From NCBI RefSeq assembly GCF_006874465.1, contig NZ_VIRL01000001.1, forward strand, positions 496,001 through 560,000: a stretch of 64,000 nucleotides of DNA, in the 5' to 3' direction. The notes beneath the pieces were generated by a model. That model did no database searches and had not been told where the DNA came from. It saw nothing but the letters and a program-made list of their open reading frames with translations. Numbering within the stretch: the stretch's first letter is position 1; each line of letters begins with the position of its first letter. The translations under genes and the position numbers were made by a program. Shown piece by piece: positions 16,571-25,370 of this stretch. The stretch is from Microbispora bryophytorum. GTDB taxonomy: Bacteria; Actinomycetota; Actinomycetes; Streptosporangiales; Streptosporangiaceae.

Positions 16571-16993
16571 GCGGCCACTTTAATCACCACCGGAGGCACG
16601 GCTCCGCTCCACCGGGCAGGTGACGCCGTCGAGCAGAAGCCGCATGACCGAGCTCGAACAGGTCGTCGAGGCACGCACCGCGCCCGTCCTCGCCCCGCTC
16701 GCCGACGACCTCGGGCAAGGCCGGGAACGTCCCGGCCCCGCGACGGCGCCCGGCGTCGGCCCCGGACGCCGTACGGCTCCCAGGGCACCGGTTGATCGGC
16801 CGAGGACGCATGATCTCCCTCAACGAGTGAGGGTCCCGCAGGACTTTACCTGCCGTCGACCCTGCCAGCACCCAATACGTACGTATGCCTCGAACAGGTA
16901 TCGATACGGGTGTTTTCCCCCTCATCACCCCAAGGTAGGAGAAGGCAGTCTGAAAACGTCTTTAAGAGTGCATGAGAGCCAGGGGGACCGATC
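16571..16993. other. Intergenic region, no supported gene
   Basis: This 423-base gap separates the divergent mini-ORF A/PPOX unit and the DUF5999 unit. Open frames exist on both strands but none has a ribosome site together with recognisable protein sequence. The right third (16850-16990) is distinctly richer in A/T than its surroundings and probably holds the DUF5999 promoter; the left end holds the TAAAGT candidate -10 for copy A. Confidence 0.5.
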
Positions 16994-17185
16994 ATGTGCC
17001 AGCACCACCCCAAGTGCCCGTCAGCGGACGCACCCGACCGCGACGCGGCCTGTCTGATCGCCTTCCATCCTGAGCAGGGATGGGGACTGCTTTGCAACGG
17101 CGTGGTGCTCTTCGACGACAGCGGTGAGCTCATGCCGGATGGCCGCAGTATCCCGGCGCGCGCGTCTCTGGGGTGTGCCGCATGA
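16994..17185 (+). CDS. DUF5999 family small protein
   Basis: A 63-residue protein with the family pattern MCQHHPKCPSA, DRDAACLIAFHPEQGWGLLC (in part), NGVVLFDDSGELMPDG. The conserved Cys/His residues at the N terminus suggest metal binding. The family is common in actinomycetes, often near regulatory genes, and has no known function. GGGGGA precedes the ATG. Its stop overlaps the start of mini-ORF B (ATGA), making it the first gene of a three-gene coupled operon with the RsbW-like ATPase. Confidence 0.88.
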   Translation: MCQHHPKCPSADAPDRDAACLIAFHPEQGWGLLCNGVVLFDDSGELMPDGRSIPARASLGCAA

Positions 17186-17289
17186 GTGAGCGTATCGAGC
17201 GAATCAGGCGACACAGCGTCTGGCGATGTGCCGAATCGCGTGCCCCCGGCTCGACCGAACTCCGAGCCGAGGGCGAGGAGAAGTCATGA
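17182..17289 (+). CDS. 35-residue coupled leader ORF, copy B
   Basis: A 35-codon frame starting MSERIERIRRHSVWRC and ending STELRAEGEEKS, related to copy A at 16463-16570 (22 of 35 identical, no gaps). Its ATG overlaps the DUF5999 stop and its own TGA overlaps the ATG of the ATPase gene, so it is an exact coupler between two genes. Its last codons supply GGCGAGGAG, the ribosome site of the ATPase gene. No known domain. That the same peptide frame precedes two unrelated genes argues it is a mobile or reused leader cassette rather than chance. Confidence 0.65.
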   Translation: MSERIERIRRHSVWRCAESRAPGSTELRAEGEEKS

Positions 17290-17840
17290 CTTTGCTCTAC
17301 TGTCCCGTCCGGGACGAATCACCGTCGTCCGCCCAGGCCGACGAGGCGCTCACCGCCTCGCAGCGCTGGCACTCCGCGGTCCGGCAGCGCTGGGAGAGGC
17401 TGCGGCAGCGGGTCGGCGACCTCGCGATCCAGCTTGTGGACGACCCCGACGTCGAGGCGGCCACCTGGCGGCTGCCCGCCGACGCCACCTCCGCCGGGCA
17501 GGCCCGGCGACTGGTCGGCGAGCGCCTGACCGCCTGGGCCATGGAGAACCTGTCCGACGTGACGCAGTTGCTCGTGAGCGAGCTGGTCACGAACGTGCTG
17601 TGCCACACCTGCTGCGGCGACCTCGTCGTACGGCTGTCGGCCGTCGAAGGACTGCTGCGCTGCGAGGTGGAGGACAGCGACGGCGAGATGCCCGCGATGA
17701 CCCGGCAGCCCGCCTCCGACGAGCACGAGCACGGGCGTGGACTGCGGCTGCTGGCCTCGCTGGCCTGCTGCTGGGGCGCGGAGCGCACCCGCCAGGGCAA
17801 GATCATGTGGTTCGAGCTGCCGGCCTACGCCTCGCACTGA
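17286..17840 (+). CDS. RsbW-like anti-sigma/ATP-binding regulatory protein
   Basis: A 184-residue protein with a GHKL ATPase fold: ATWRLPADATSAGQARRLV (in part) opening, N box LLVSELVTNVLCH, VEDSDGEMP and the final GRGLRLLASLACCWG. Actinomycetes carry many such RsbW/SpoIIAB-like proteins that bind or phosphorylate anti-anti-sigma factors. About 60 extra residues precede the domain. The ATG at 17286 has GAGGAG 6 bases upstream and overlaps the mini-ORF stop. Its 3-prime end overlaps the converging LuxR gene by 38 bases. Confidence 0.87.
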   Translation: MTLLYCPVRDESPSSAQADEALTASQRWHSAVRQRWERLRQRVGDLAIQLVDDPDVEAATWRLPADATSAGQARRLVGERLTAWAMENLSDVTQLLVSELVTNVLCHTCCGDLVVRLSAVEGLLRCEVEDSDGEMPAMTRQPASDEHEHGRGLRLLASLACCWGAERTRQGKIMWFELPAYASH

Positions 17841-20193
17841 CCGGCCCGCTCGCCGATCCGTCCGCGCGCTCGCTCAGCCGTTCCTTCACCCAGGCGGCGA
17901 CCTGGGCGCGCGACTTGAACCCGAGCTTGTCGAGAATGTGCTCGATGTGACCCTCCGCGGTGCGCTGGGAGATGACCAGCCTGCCGGCGATGTCCTTGTT
18001 GCTCAGTCCCTCGGCGACAAGGTGCGCGATCTCCGTCTCCCTGCGCGTCAGCGGTGCGATCCGGCCCTCGAACGGCGCGGGCCCGCGCGCGGCGGGCGCC
18101 CGTTCGAGCAGGGCGTACGCCAGAGCCTCCTCCCGCGTCATGGCCGCGCCTCGGGACACCTCGGCCTGGAAGGCGTGCTCGCCCAGCGCCTCTCTTGTGG
18201 CCGCCTCACACTCGTCGTGCCAGCGGCCCATGTAGCGGAACTCCGGCAGCCGCGCGCCGACGGCCAGCCAGCAGGTCCGTACGACGCCGAGCAGCCGGGC
18301 CGCCCGCTCGTACTTCTGCTCGCCGGCCGCGAACCAGGCATGGGCCTCCAGGTTCATGCCCAGGCCGAGCTGGTCGCCCACCGCCGTGTTGTGGCGCAGG
18401 CTCTCGTTGTCGATCTCGCAGGCCTCGCGCATGTCGTCCCGGTGCCAGGCGTCGATCGCCACCGCCAGCAGCGCGTACGCCCGGTGCCAGCCCTCGCCGT
18501 ACAGGTCGCACAGGGCCAGGCACTCCTCGGCGAGATCGCGGACGCCCGGACGGCCGAGGAACGCGTTGGCCAGGGCGAGCCGGTTGAGCGCCAGCGCGAG
18601 CCCGATCGGGTTGCCGAGGGCGCGGTGGACGGCCGCCGCCTCCTCGTATCGCCGCATGCCGTTCTCCAGGTCGCCCCCGGACACGGCCGCCATGCCGGAC
18701 AGAAAGGCGATGTAGCCGAGCGTCACCCGCAGCCCGAGCCTCTCGGCGATCGCCGTGGCCTCCTCCAGCCGCGCCAGTGTGGTGGCGCAGTCGCCCCTGA
18801 GCAAGGCGATCCAGGCGCCCGCCCACAGCGCGTGGGCGCGCACCTCACCGGGTTCCGCCGCGGCGGCCAGGCTCCGGTCGAACCAGCCGGCCCCCTCCGA
18901 CAGGTGGTAGCCGCTCCAGTGGTAGAGCAGTTCCGCGGTCATCGCCAGGCCCGTCTCGGCCTCTCCCGGCTCGCGCAGCGACCAGTCCAGGGCCTTGCGG
19001 AGGTTGGCGTGGTCGCGCTGCAGGCGCTCCACCCACGACTGCTGGGCGGAACTGAACAGCTCCGCCCAGGCCCGTGAGGTGATCTTCCGGTAGTAGTCCC
19101 GGTGCCGCCGGTGCAGCGTCGCCTCCTCCCCGGAGGCGGCCAGCAGCTCACGGCCGAACCGCCGCACCGTGTCGAGCAGGCAGTAGCGGACCGCCCCCTC
19201 GGACTCCCGGCGGAGCAGGACCGACTTGTCGACCAGCCCCGCGACGAGTTCGAGCACGTCCTCGCGGGCGATGCCGTCGCCCGCGCACACCTGCTCGGCC
19301 GCCTCCAGGTCCAGGCACCCGACGAAGACCGAGACCCGCTGCCACAGCAACCGCTCCTGCCCGGTGCACAGCTCGTAGCTCCACTCGAACAGCGCCCGCA
19401 GCGTACGCTGCCGGGGCAGCGCGGCCCGCGATCCCCCGGTGAGCAGTCGGAACCGGTCGTCCAGCCGCGCCAGCACCTGCCCCACCGACAGGGCGCGCAG
19501 CCGTACGGCGGCCATCTCGATCGCGAGGGGCAGGCCGTCGAGCCGGCGGCAGATCTCGGCCACCGCCTCCTCGTTCTCCTCGGTCACCTCGAAGCCCGGC
19601 ACGACGGCCGCGGCCCGCTCCGCGAACAGCCGGACCGCGTCCGACTCGGCGAGCGGCACCGCCGAGTCGCCGTCCGGGCCGGGCATCGGCAGCGGCGCGA
19701 GCTCGACGATCCGCTCACCGCCGATGCCGAGCGCCTGCCTGCTGGTGGCGAGGACCCGAAGCTCGGGAAGCGCACGGACCAGCGTGTCCACGAGCACCGC
19801 GCACTCGGCGAGGACGTGCTCGCAGTTGTCGAGCACGATCAGGCTCTGCCTGCCCTGCAGGCGTTCGACCAGCACGTCGAGCGGCGGCCGGGTCGAGTGC
19901 TCGTTGACCGTCAACGCCTCGGCCACGGCCTGCGCCAGCAAGCCGGGATCTTCGAGCGCGGCCAGCTCGACCAGCCGTACGCCGCCGGGGAAGCTCCTGT
20001 GGACCTCCTCGGCCGCCCGCAGTGCGAGGCGGGTCTTCCCCACCCCGCCCACGCCGATGACCGTGACCACGTGCGCGCTCCCCAGCAGGCGCTTGAGCTC
20101 GGCCAGCTCGTGCCGACGCCCAACGAAGCTGGTCACCTCCGCGGGCAGCCCGGCCGGTTCCCCCCTGACAGCTCTCGTTCGCATAGCGGTCAT
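17803..20193 (-). CDS. NB-ARC/TPR LuxR-family transcriptional regulator
   Basis: A 796-residue regulator. Near residue 20 is SFVGRRHELAELKRLL, then Walker A GVGGVGKTRLAL, Walker B SLIVLDNCEHV, and ATSRQALGIGGE sensor; the middle is a helical TPR-like array; the C terminus is a LuxR helix-turn-helix (LTRRETEIAHLVAEGLSNKDIAGRL, in part, then TAEGHIEHILDKLG). Such proteins couple ATP and ligand binding to gene activation. ATG 20193 was chosen from family length; ATG 20184 is also possible. No target is evident; it faces away from the small coiled-coil gene. Confidence 0.9.
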   Translation of the reverse strand: MTAMRTRAVRGEPAGLPAEVTSFVGRRHELAELKRLLGSAHVVTVIGVGGVGKTRLALRAAEEVHRSFPGGVRLVELAALEDPGLLAQAVAEALTVNEHSTRPPLDVLVERLQGRQSLIVLDNCEHVLAECAVLVDTLVRALPELRVLATSRQALGIGGERIVELAPLPMPGPDGDSAVPLAESDAVRLFAERAAAVVPGFEVTEENEEAVAEICRRLDGLPLAIEMAAVRLRALSVGQVLARLDDRFRLLTGGSRAALPRQRTLRALFEWSYELCTGQERLLWQRVSVFVGCLDLEAAEQVCAGDGIAREDVLELVAGLVDKSVLLRRESEGAVRYCLLDTVRRFGRELLAASGEEATLHRRHRDYYRKITSRAWAELFSSAQQSWVERLQRDHANLRKALDWSLREPGEAETGLAMTAELLYHWSGYHLSEGAGWFDRSLAAAAEPGEVRAHALWAGAWIALLRGDCATTLARLEEATAIAERLGLRVTLGYIAFLSGMAAVSGGDLENGMRRYEEAAAVHRALGNPIGLALALNRLALANAFLGRPGVRDLAEECLALCDLYGEGWHRAYALLAVAIDAWHRDDMREACEIDNESLRHNTAVGDQLGLGMNLEAHAWFAAGEQKYERAARLLGVVRTCWLAVGARLPEFRYMGRWHDECEAATREALGEHAFQAEVSRGAAMTREEALAYALLERAPAARGPAPFEGRIAPLTRRETEIAHLVAEGLSNKDIAGRLVISQRTAEGHIEHILDKLGFKSRAQVAAWVKERLSERADGSASGPVSARRRPAARTT

Positions 20194-20324
20194 GACACCC
20201 ACGCCGCCCCCGTCGTCCGGTACGCCACCACGTCGTGCCACATACCAGCGTACAAACGCGGTTCCGGCCGCGCGCTGCCCCACTCGTCGAAGCGTTCGCT
20301 CGACCGGGCAGCCCGGGGCGGGGC

Positions 20325-20549
20325 TCAGCCCTTCATCCGCCGCAGGATCTGCTCGCGTCTGACCTGGAGGTCGTCGATGAGCGCCTCCTGCTGCTCGACG
20401 TTGGTCAGCAGGGTGGCCCTCTCCGCCATATCCGTGGGCGCGTCCCAGCTCTGCCCGATCTCCTCGCGTATCTGCCTGGTCTCCTCGCGCAGGCGCTCGA
20501 TCTGCGTGTCCACCTCGTCGAGCTCCTTCTTGAGCTCCGGATCGTCCAT
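20325..20549 (-). CDS. Small coiled-coil protein, unknown function
   Basis: A 74-residue, highly charged, almost entirely alpha-helical protein (MDDPELKKELDEVDTQIERL at the start, RREQILRRMKG at the end). Heptad-like spacing of Leu/Ile suggests a coiled-coil dimer. It has no membrane segment or catalytic motif and stands alone between the LuxR regulator and the Nudix gene. Codon use is normal for the window, which supports it being real. Confidence 0.7.
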   Translation of the reverse strand: MDDPELKKELDEVDTQIERLREETRQIREEIGQSWDAPTDMAERATLLTNVEQQEALIDDLQVRREQILRRMKG

Positions 20550-20622
20550 GCCTCACCGTCCCGTTGCGTCACTCACGCGCGCCATGTCGCGTTCGTCCAC
20601 CCCATTCCACGGGGACGGGAAA

Positions 20623-21096
20623 CTATTCGGCGACCGCGGCAGGGAGATAGACGGTTTCGCCGGTCGTACGGGCCCGCTGCGCGGCCGTCAGCCGCGCCAG
20701 CAGGTAGGCCGGCATGACAGAGGCGGCCTGCTCCGCGGTGAAGAACCCGTAGTCGTCCAGCTCCTCCTCCTGCAGGGTCACGCTGGTCCCGTCCTCGACC
20801 GTGCCGCAGTCGAACAGGAAGTGGACCAGCGGGATCGGCCGGTCGTCCAGCGGCGGCACCCACTGGAACACGAGGAGGCGGCCCACCTGCCGGGAGAGGC
20901 CCAGCTCTTCGGCCAGCTCCCGGCCGCAGGCCGCCTCGGGCGACTCCCCCTCGTCGATGTGGCCGCCCGGCCAGCCCCAGTGGTCGCGGTAGCCCGGCTT
21001 CACGAGCAGGACCCGCCCGGAGGAGTCGGTGAGGAAACCGGCCGCCGCGGCGGCCACCTTGAACAGCCCCGCGTAGAAGACGTCCGCCGGGATCAT
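20623..21096 (-). CDS. Nudix hydrolase
   Basis: A 157-residue protein with a full Nudix box GHIDEGESPEAACGRELAEE (G-x5-E-x7-REUxEE-x2-GL) at residues about 44-66. It would hydrolyse a nucleoside diphosphate derivative; the substrate is not predictable. GGAGCTGCG precedes the ATG at 21096. The aldo/keto reductase frame upstream lacks its stop because of an apparent one-base deletion and runs in frame into this gene, so a fused AKR-Nudix product is formally possible. Confidence 0.88.
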   Translation of the reverse strand: MIPADVFYAGLFKVAAAAAGFLTDSSGRVLLVKPGYRDHWGWPGGHIDEGESPEAACGRELAEELGLSRQVGRLLVFQWVPPLDDRPIPLVHFLFDCGTVEDGTSVTLQEEELDDYGFFTAEQAASVMPAYLLARLTAAQRARTTGETVYLPAAVAE

Positions 21097-21163
21097 CGCA
21101 GCTCCGATCGCATGCCCTGAGCCTAGATCGTGTCCGGACAGGCGGTGGGGCCGGCGGCGCCGC

Positions 21164-22110
21164 TCAGGCCACCGCGTCCAGGCGCGCGCGCAGCTCTCCG
21201 GGAGTGTCAGGGCGACGCCCGCCAGGGCCTCATCCAGTTGAGCGGCGTTGCTGACGCCGACGATCGGCGTCAGCGGCGGGACGCCCCCCGCCAGCCAGGC
21301 GAGCACCACCTGGTTGCGGGTCACGCCGAGCTCGGCCGCCACGTCGGTCAGCACGGCCAGCCGCCGGCTCGTCCCCGGGTGGTCGTACGCCTCGGACAGG
21401 GGGCGGTCGTCGCGCGTGTAGGAGCCGTTGAGCAGCGGAGTGTAGGCCCACAGAGCGACCTCGGGGTGTACGGCGACGTAGTCGAGGACCTCGTCCGTCA
21501 CCCAGCCGAAGCGGTGGGTCTGGTCCGGCACCTTCGCCCAGGGGCGTGGGCTGAGGTAGGAGTGGCGCAACTGCAGGGCGGTGTACCCCGGCCATCCGTT
21601 GGCCCGGGCGATCTGGCGGGCGCGCTCCACCCGCCAGAGGGGGTGGTTGGACGCGCCGAGGCGACCGGCCGTTCCCGACTCGACGAGCAGCGCCAGCGCG
21701 TGGCCGGTCTCCTCCGGCGAAACCGACCGATCCTCCATGTGCGTCCAGAACAGCTCGACGTGATCGGTGCGCAGGCGGCGGAGGCTGTCCTCGGCCGCCG
21801 TCTTGATCGCGGCGGCCGACAGCCCCTCCCGGTTGGCGGGCCACTCTCCGCCGCCGACCGGCTGCGCGCCCGCCTTCGTGCTGAGGCGCACGCGGTCGCG
21901 GAGACCGGGACGCTTGGCCAGCCATTCACCGATCACTTTCTCGCTGTGCCCCCCGGCGCCGTCCGGGTCGGACCAGAACGCGTAGCAGTTCGCCGTGTCG
22001 ATCAGGGTGCCGCCCCCGTCGACGAAGCGGTCCAGCAGGTCGAACGCGGCCCGCTTGTCCACCTGGCTGCCGAAGCGCATCGCCCCAAGCGCGAGGTTCA
22101 CGTGTTCCAT
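21164..22110 (-). CDS. Aldo/keto reductase with 3-prime frameshift
   Basis: An AKR-family barrel starting MEHVNLALGAMRFGS, with the catalytic Asp/Tyr region LIDTANCYAFW, the LRTDHVELFWTHMED segment and the NADPH-site PIVGVSNAAQLDEAL. It would reduce carbonyls with NADPH. The frame is normal to VALTLPE near 21205, then turns into nonsense, while the next frame reads GELRARLDAVA-stop, the usual AKR ending (stop 21164-21166). Adding one C to the C run at 21200-21202 restores it. As written, the frame continues to 20623 as a 495-residue AKR-Nudix fusion. AAGGGAG precedes the ATG. Confidence 0.82.
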
Positions 22111-22219
22111 ATCGTGCTCCCTTCGACCCGAAACAGGCAGGAGTCTGGTAGCTGGAGTGGGCTCAAGGTCAACACCTTGACGGAGAAACCCGTTTCGGAA
22201 TTCGTCCCGGCCGCAGCCG

Positions 22220-22700
22220 TCAGATGGGCGCCAGGACGAGCTTGCCGCGGACATGCCCTGCCTGGCTGTCGCGATGAGCGGCGGCCGCGTCGGTCAAGGG
22301 ATAGAGGGCGATGGGCACCGTGATCGCGCCTGCCGCCACCAACGTAATCGTTTCGGTCAGAATGCCGCGCATGTCATCGGGCTCGCCGTAGACGAACCGT
22401 ACGCCCAGTGACTGTGCCGACGCGTCGGCGAGAGTGATGACCCGATCGGGGTCCCCGGTCAACTCCACCAAAGCGGGGAGGGAACCACGCCCCGAGGCGT
22501 CGACAGCGGCGTCCACACCGCCGGCGACCACAGCGCGGATTCGGTCGGCCAGGTCGTCGCCGTAGCTCACCGGGACGGCGCCGAGAGAGCGCAGGTAGTC
22601 GTGGTTGCCTGGGCCGGCCGTGCCGATCACCGTGAGCCCGCGAAGCCGGGCGAGCTGGGCTGCGACGGTTCCCACGCCACCGGCCGCCCCGTCGCCTTCC
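22220..22700 (-). pseudogene. Zinc-type alcohol dehydrogenase/quinone oxidoreductase, C-terminal remnant
   Basis: The frame reads GAAGGVGTVAAQLARLRGL (NADPH-binding loop of the MDR family) and continues sensibly to the end HVRGKLVLAPI, about 155 residues. The N-terminal GroES-like half is absent; upstream of the glycine loop the sequence (GRHLGKEGD) is unlike the family. It is about half the usual 310 residues and points away from the TetR gene that probably once controlled it. Confidence 0.7.
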
Positions 22701-22807
22701 TTTCCCAGATGGCGCCCCACTCGTGACAGGGCCCGGCCCATGCGTTTCACCGGAGCCACGCAGCCGGCGAACGACGCCGGAGAGGTGAACCGGTCCGCTG
22801 GTCCGGT

Positions 22808-22825
22808 AAGTCCAACGGTCCACTT
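22808..22825. promoter_or_regulatory. Imperfect palindrome upstream of TetR gene, candidate operator
   Basis: AAGTCCAACGGTCCACTT has AAGT/ACTT ends and 6 of 9 matching pairs; it lies 17 bases before the TetR start, between that gene and the dehydrogenase remnant. GGTCC-type words recur every 8-9 bases from 22793, which may extend the site. Confidence 0.4.
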
Positions 22826-22842
22826 ATGCAAGGAGCGTGACC

Positions 22843-23436
22843 GTGACCGAACGCGCCGATGCCGCTCACAACCGCGCCGCCGTACTGACCGCCGCGGAAG
22901 CGCTTTTCCAGCGAGAGGACCTCGAGCATGTCAGCCTGGCCCGCATCGCCCAGGCCGCCGGCGTCGGCAAGGCCACGGTCATGCGCCGCTTCGGCGACCT
23001 GCTGGGACTGGTCGAAGCGCTCATCGCGCCACGCGTCGCCGCCTTGCAGGACCGCGTGCGATCGGGAGCGCCCCCACTCGGACCCGGCGGAGACGCCGGT
23101 GCACGACTCCATGCCTACCTCGATGCCCTGTTCGACTTCGTCGCGGAAAACCGCACGCTGATCCGCGCACTGGAGCACTACGCACCGCACGCTTACTACG
23201 CCAACCCCGCCAGCCAGTTCTGGATCGACGAACTCACCGACCGGATCCGTGCCGCCCGGCCCTCCGTCGACGCCGGCTACCTCGCGTACGCCGTCTTCAC
23301 CGCACTCCGCGCCGACGTCATCGACTACCTCCGTCAGCACCGGCACATGGCCACCGAACGTATTCGCGCAGGCGTGCACGCCCTCGCCGACCCGCCGGAC
23401 CCCGGCCCGGTCTCCACGAGTCCCGATCCCCACTAA
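22843..23436 (+). CDS. TetR-family transcriptional regulator
   Basis: A 197-residue regulator with an N-terminal helix-turn-helix (LEHVSLARIAQAAGVGKATV, then MRRFGDLLGLVEAL) and a helical ligand domain. I chose the GTG at 22843, seven bases behind AGGAG; the GTG at 22837 is too close to it. It is divergent from the dehydrogenase remnant and followed without gap, in the same frame, by a transporter remnant, so both of its likely target genes are broken. Confidence 0.9.
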   Translation: MTERADAAHNRAAVLTAAEALFQREDLEHVSLARIAQAAGVGKATVMRRFGDLLGLVEALIAPRVAALQDRVRSGAPPLGPGGDAGARLHAYLDALFDFVAENRTLIRALEHYAPHAYYANPASQFWIDELTDRIRAARPSVDAGYLAYAVFTALRADVIDYLRQHRHMATERIRAGVHALADPPDPGPVSTSPDPH

Positions 23437-23670
23437 GGGCTGTCCGTCGCCGGCGAGGTGGTGCTGGTCCCGGCGGCCACGTCCGGACGCGCCGTGCTCA
23501 TCTCCGGCATCACCGTCATCGTGGCCATGGCGGGAATGTTCCTCACCGGCAACGGGATCTTCATGGGCTTCGCCGAGGGCACGATCCTCGTGGTGCTCAC
23601 GGCCGTCGTCGGCTCGCTGACCGTGCTGCCCGCGCTGCTCTCGATGAAGCGGTCACGCACCACCCGCGCC
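23437..23670 (+). pseudogene. MMPL/RND transporter fragment
   Basis: Directly after the TetR stop the frame reads ATSGRAVLISGITVIVAMAG, then FMGFAEGTILVVLTAVVGSL and TVLPALLSM, which is a membrane segment pair of MMPL-family lipid/drug exporters. Only about 70 of over 700 residues remain. It has no proper start and stops making sense near the end of the converging GlxA gene. Confidence 0.7.
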
Positions 23671-23678
23671 GGCACGCC

Positions 23679-24659
23679 CTACGCGCGGGTGGTGCGGAAA
23701 CGCGACCTGTACGCGGCGGGCGGCACACCGATCTCGCGGACGAACGCCCGCCGCATGGTCTCGGGCGAGCCGAACCCGGCGCGGCGCGCGACCACGTCGA
23801 GCGGATCGTCCCCGGCCTCCAGCAGGCCCCGCGCGGTCTCGATTCGGACGAGTTCGACGTACCGGGCAGGGGTGATGCCCGTCTCCCCCTTGAACAGGCG
23901 CGTGAGCTGGCGGACGCTCAGCCCCGCCCGGGCGGCCATCGCGCTCAGCCCATGGTCCGCGGCGGGATCGACGGTCACCGCGTCCAGCACCGGCCGCAGG
24001 GCCTCGCCGCGTGTGCCCCCGCAACGCAGCCGCACGCTGAACTGCGACTGGCCGCCCGGCCGCTGCATGAACACCACCAGGTGCTTGGCGACCGTTCTGG
24101 CCAGTGCGGTGCCGTGGTCCTCCTCGACCAGGTCCAGGGCCAGGTCGATCCCGGACGTCACCCCGGCCGAGGTGATGACCCGGCCGTCCCGGACGAAGAT
24201 GGCGTCCGGGTCGACCGTCACGCGGGGGTAGGTGAGCGCCAGCCGGTCTGCCAGATCCCAGTGGGTGGCCGCCCGGCGGCCGTCCAGGATCCCGGCCGCC
24301 GCGAGGACGAAGGCCCCGGCGCACACCGATGCCGTGCGCCCGGCCCGCTCCGACAGCCGACGGACCTGTTCGAGCAGGGCCCGGTCGCATTCGGTGGCCG
24401 AGATGTCCGGGCTGCCCGGCACGAGCAGTACGTCGGGCGCCTCCCCGGCCAGGTCCTCCAGCGCCAGGTCGGCGCCGAGGCGGACGCCGCCGCTGGTCCT
24501 GATGTCCCGCCCGCCCGGTGAGGCGGTGCGCAGCAGGTACGTCGCTCCGTGCTCGTTGGCGACGGTGAACACCTCGAGCGGGCCGGTCACGTCCAGCAAC
24601 CGGACGCCGTCGTACACGACGACGACCACGCAGTGACCCGCCCCCGCCCGGACGCCCAT
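23679..24659 (-). CDS. GlxA-type regulator (DJ-1/PfpI plus AraC)
   Basis: A 326-residue protein: residues about 10-180 are a DJ-1/PfpI-like amidotransferase fold (VVVVVYDGVRLLDVTGPLEV, later SVCAGAFVLAAAGILDG with the elbow cysteine), and the C terminus is an AraC helix-turn-helix pair (MAARAGLSVRQLTRLFKGET, RRAGFGSPETMRRAFVREIG). Such proteins activate catabolic genes for small nitrogen compounds; the target here is unknown. The ATG at 24659 fits the domain start; GTG codons upstream (24671, 24689) are alternatives. Confidence 0.9.
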   Translation of the reverse strand: MGVRAGAGHCVVVVVYDGVRLLDVTGPLEVFTVANEHGATYLLRTASPGGRDIRTSGGVRLGADLALEDLAGEAPDVLLVPGSPDISATECDRALLEQVRRLSERAGRTASVCAGAFVLAAAGILDGRRAATHWDLADRLALTYPRVTVDPDAIFVRDGRVITSAGVTSGIDLALDLVEEDHGTALARTVAKHLVVFMQRPGGQSQFSVRLRCGGTRGEALRPVLDAVTVDPAADHGLSAMAARAGLSVRQLTRLFKGETGITPARYVELVRIETARGLLEAGDDPLDVVARRAGFGSPETMRRAFVREIGVPPAAYRSRFRTTRA

Positions 24660-24701
24660 GCGTCCAGTCTGCGCCACCCTGCTCCTCACCGGCCGGGCGG
24701 C

Positions 24702-25115
24702 TCAGAGCACCAGGAGGAGCGAGGTGGGCGTGTGCAGCCCGACCTCGTGGCTGACGCTGCCGCCCAGCAGAGCGCCGAGCCTGCCATGGTGGCGGGGGCC
24801 GAGCACGATGAGATCGGCGTTGATCGCGCGGGCTCGGTTGAGGACGGCGTCCGGAACGCCCTCGCGCAGGACGTCGACCACCTCTCCGTCCGCCTCGACG
24901 CCGGCCTCACGCAACCGGGTGAGGGCCTGGTCGACCACCGCGTGCGCCGTGGCGTCGTCCTCCAGCGCGACCACCTGGTCGTACACGGCCTCGCTCGCCT
25001 CGGCGTGCAGGACGTGGACGGTGGCGCCGGTGAGGCGGGCGAGATCGGTGGCGGCCCGGATGACTCGGTCGGCCCGGTCGGAGCCGTCGATCGCGGCGAG
25101 AATTCGGGTGTACAT
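24702..25115 (-). CDS. Universal stress protein (UspA family)
   Basis: A 137-residue single Usp domain starting MYTRILAAIDGSDRADRV. The end carries the nucleotide-binding pattern LIVLGPRHHGRLGALLGGSV, a variant of G-x2-G-x9-G-S/T that binds ATP. GGAGG lies five bases before the ATG at 25115. It is separated by 42 bases from the GlxA gene and transcribed the same way, though a shared role is not evident. Confidence 0.9.
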   Translation of the reverse strand: MYTRILAAIDGSDRADRVIRAATDLARLTGATVHVLHAEASEAVYDQVVALEDDATAHAVVDQALTRLREAGVEADGEVVDVLREGVPDAVLNRARAINADLIVLGPRHHGRLGALLGGSVSHEVGLHTPTSLLLVL

Positions 25116-25265
25116 CGGTTCCTCCAAATGTGGGGTGTGGCACGGCCGGCAGCAGCGCGGCGGCCGGTCCAGGGGGGCATGAGCAGCACGGGCAGCACGC
25201 CGAATCCGGCCATGGGTTGTCCGCGGAGGTCGTTCGTCTTGCGCACGGGAGAGGATTCGCCGGCG

Positions 25266-25361
25266 CTAGCCGGTCGTGGCGAAGGCCAGAGGCATGCACA
25301 GCTCGGTCGCCAGCGCGTCACCGTAGCTGATCGTCCCCCGGAGCCCCACGACGTCGGGCAT
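25266..25361 (-). CDS. Possible 31-residue peptide, unassigned
   Basis: ATG at 25361 is preceded by a seven-G run with a six-base gap, and the frame encodes a 31-residue peptide beginning MPDVVGLRGTISYGDALA. It lies in the otherwise empty 404-base gap upstream of the stress protein gene. The peptide matches nothing I know; it may be a leader, a gene remnant, or chance. Confidence 0.2.
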   Translation of the reverse strand: MPDVVGLRGTISYGDALATELCMPLAFATTG

Positions 25362-25370
25362 TACAGACCC

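Noticed and set aside
16620..16930. Open frames on both strands in the gap before DUF5999
   Set aside because: No ribosome site and no recognisable protein sequence.
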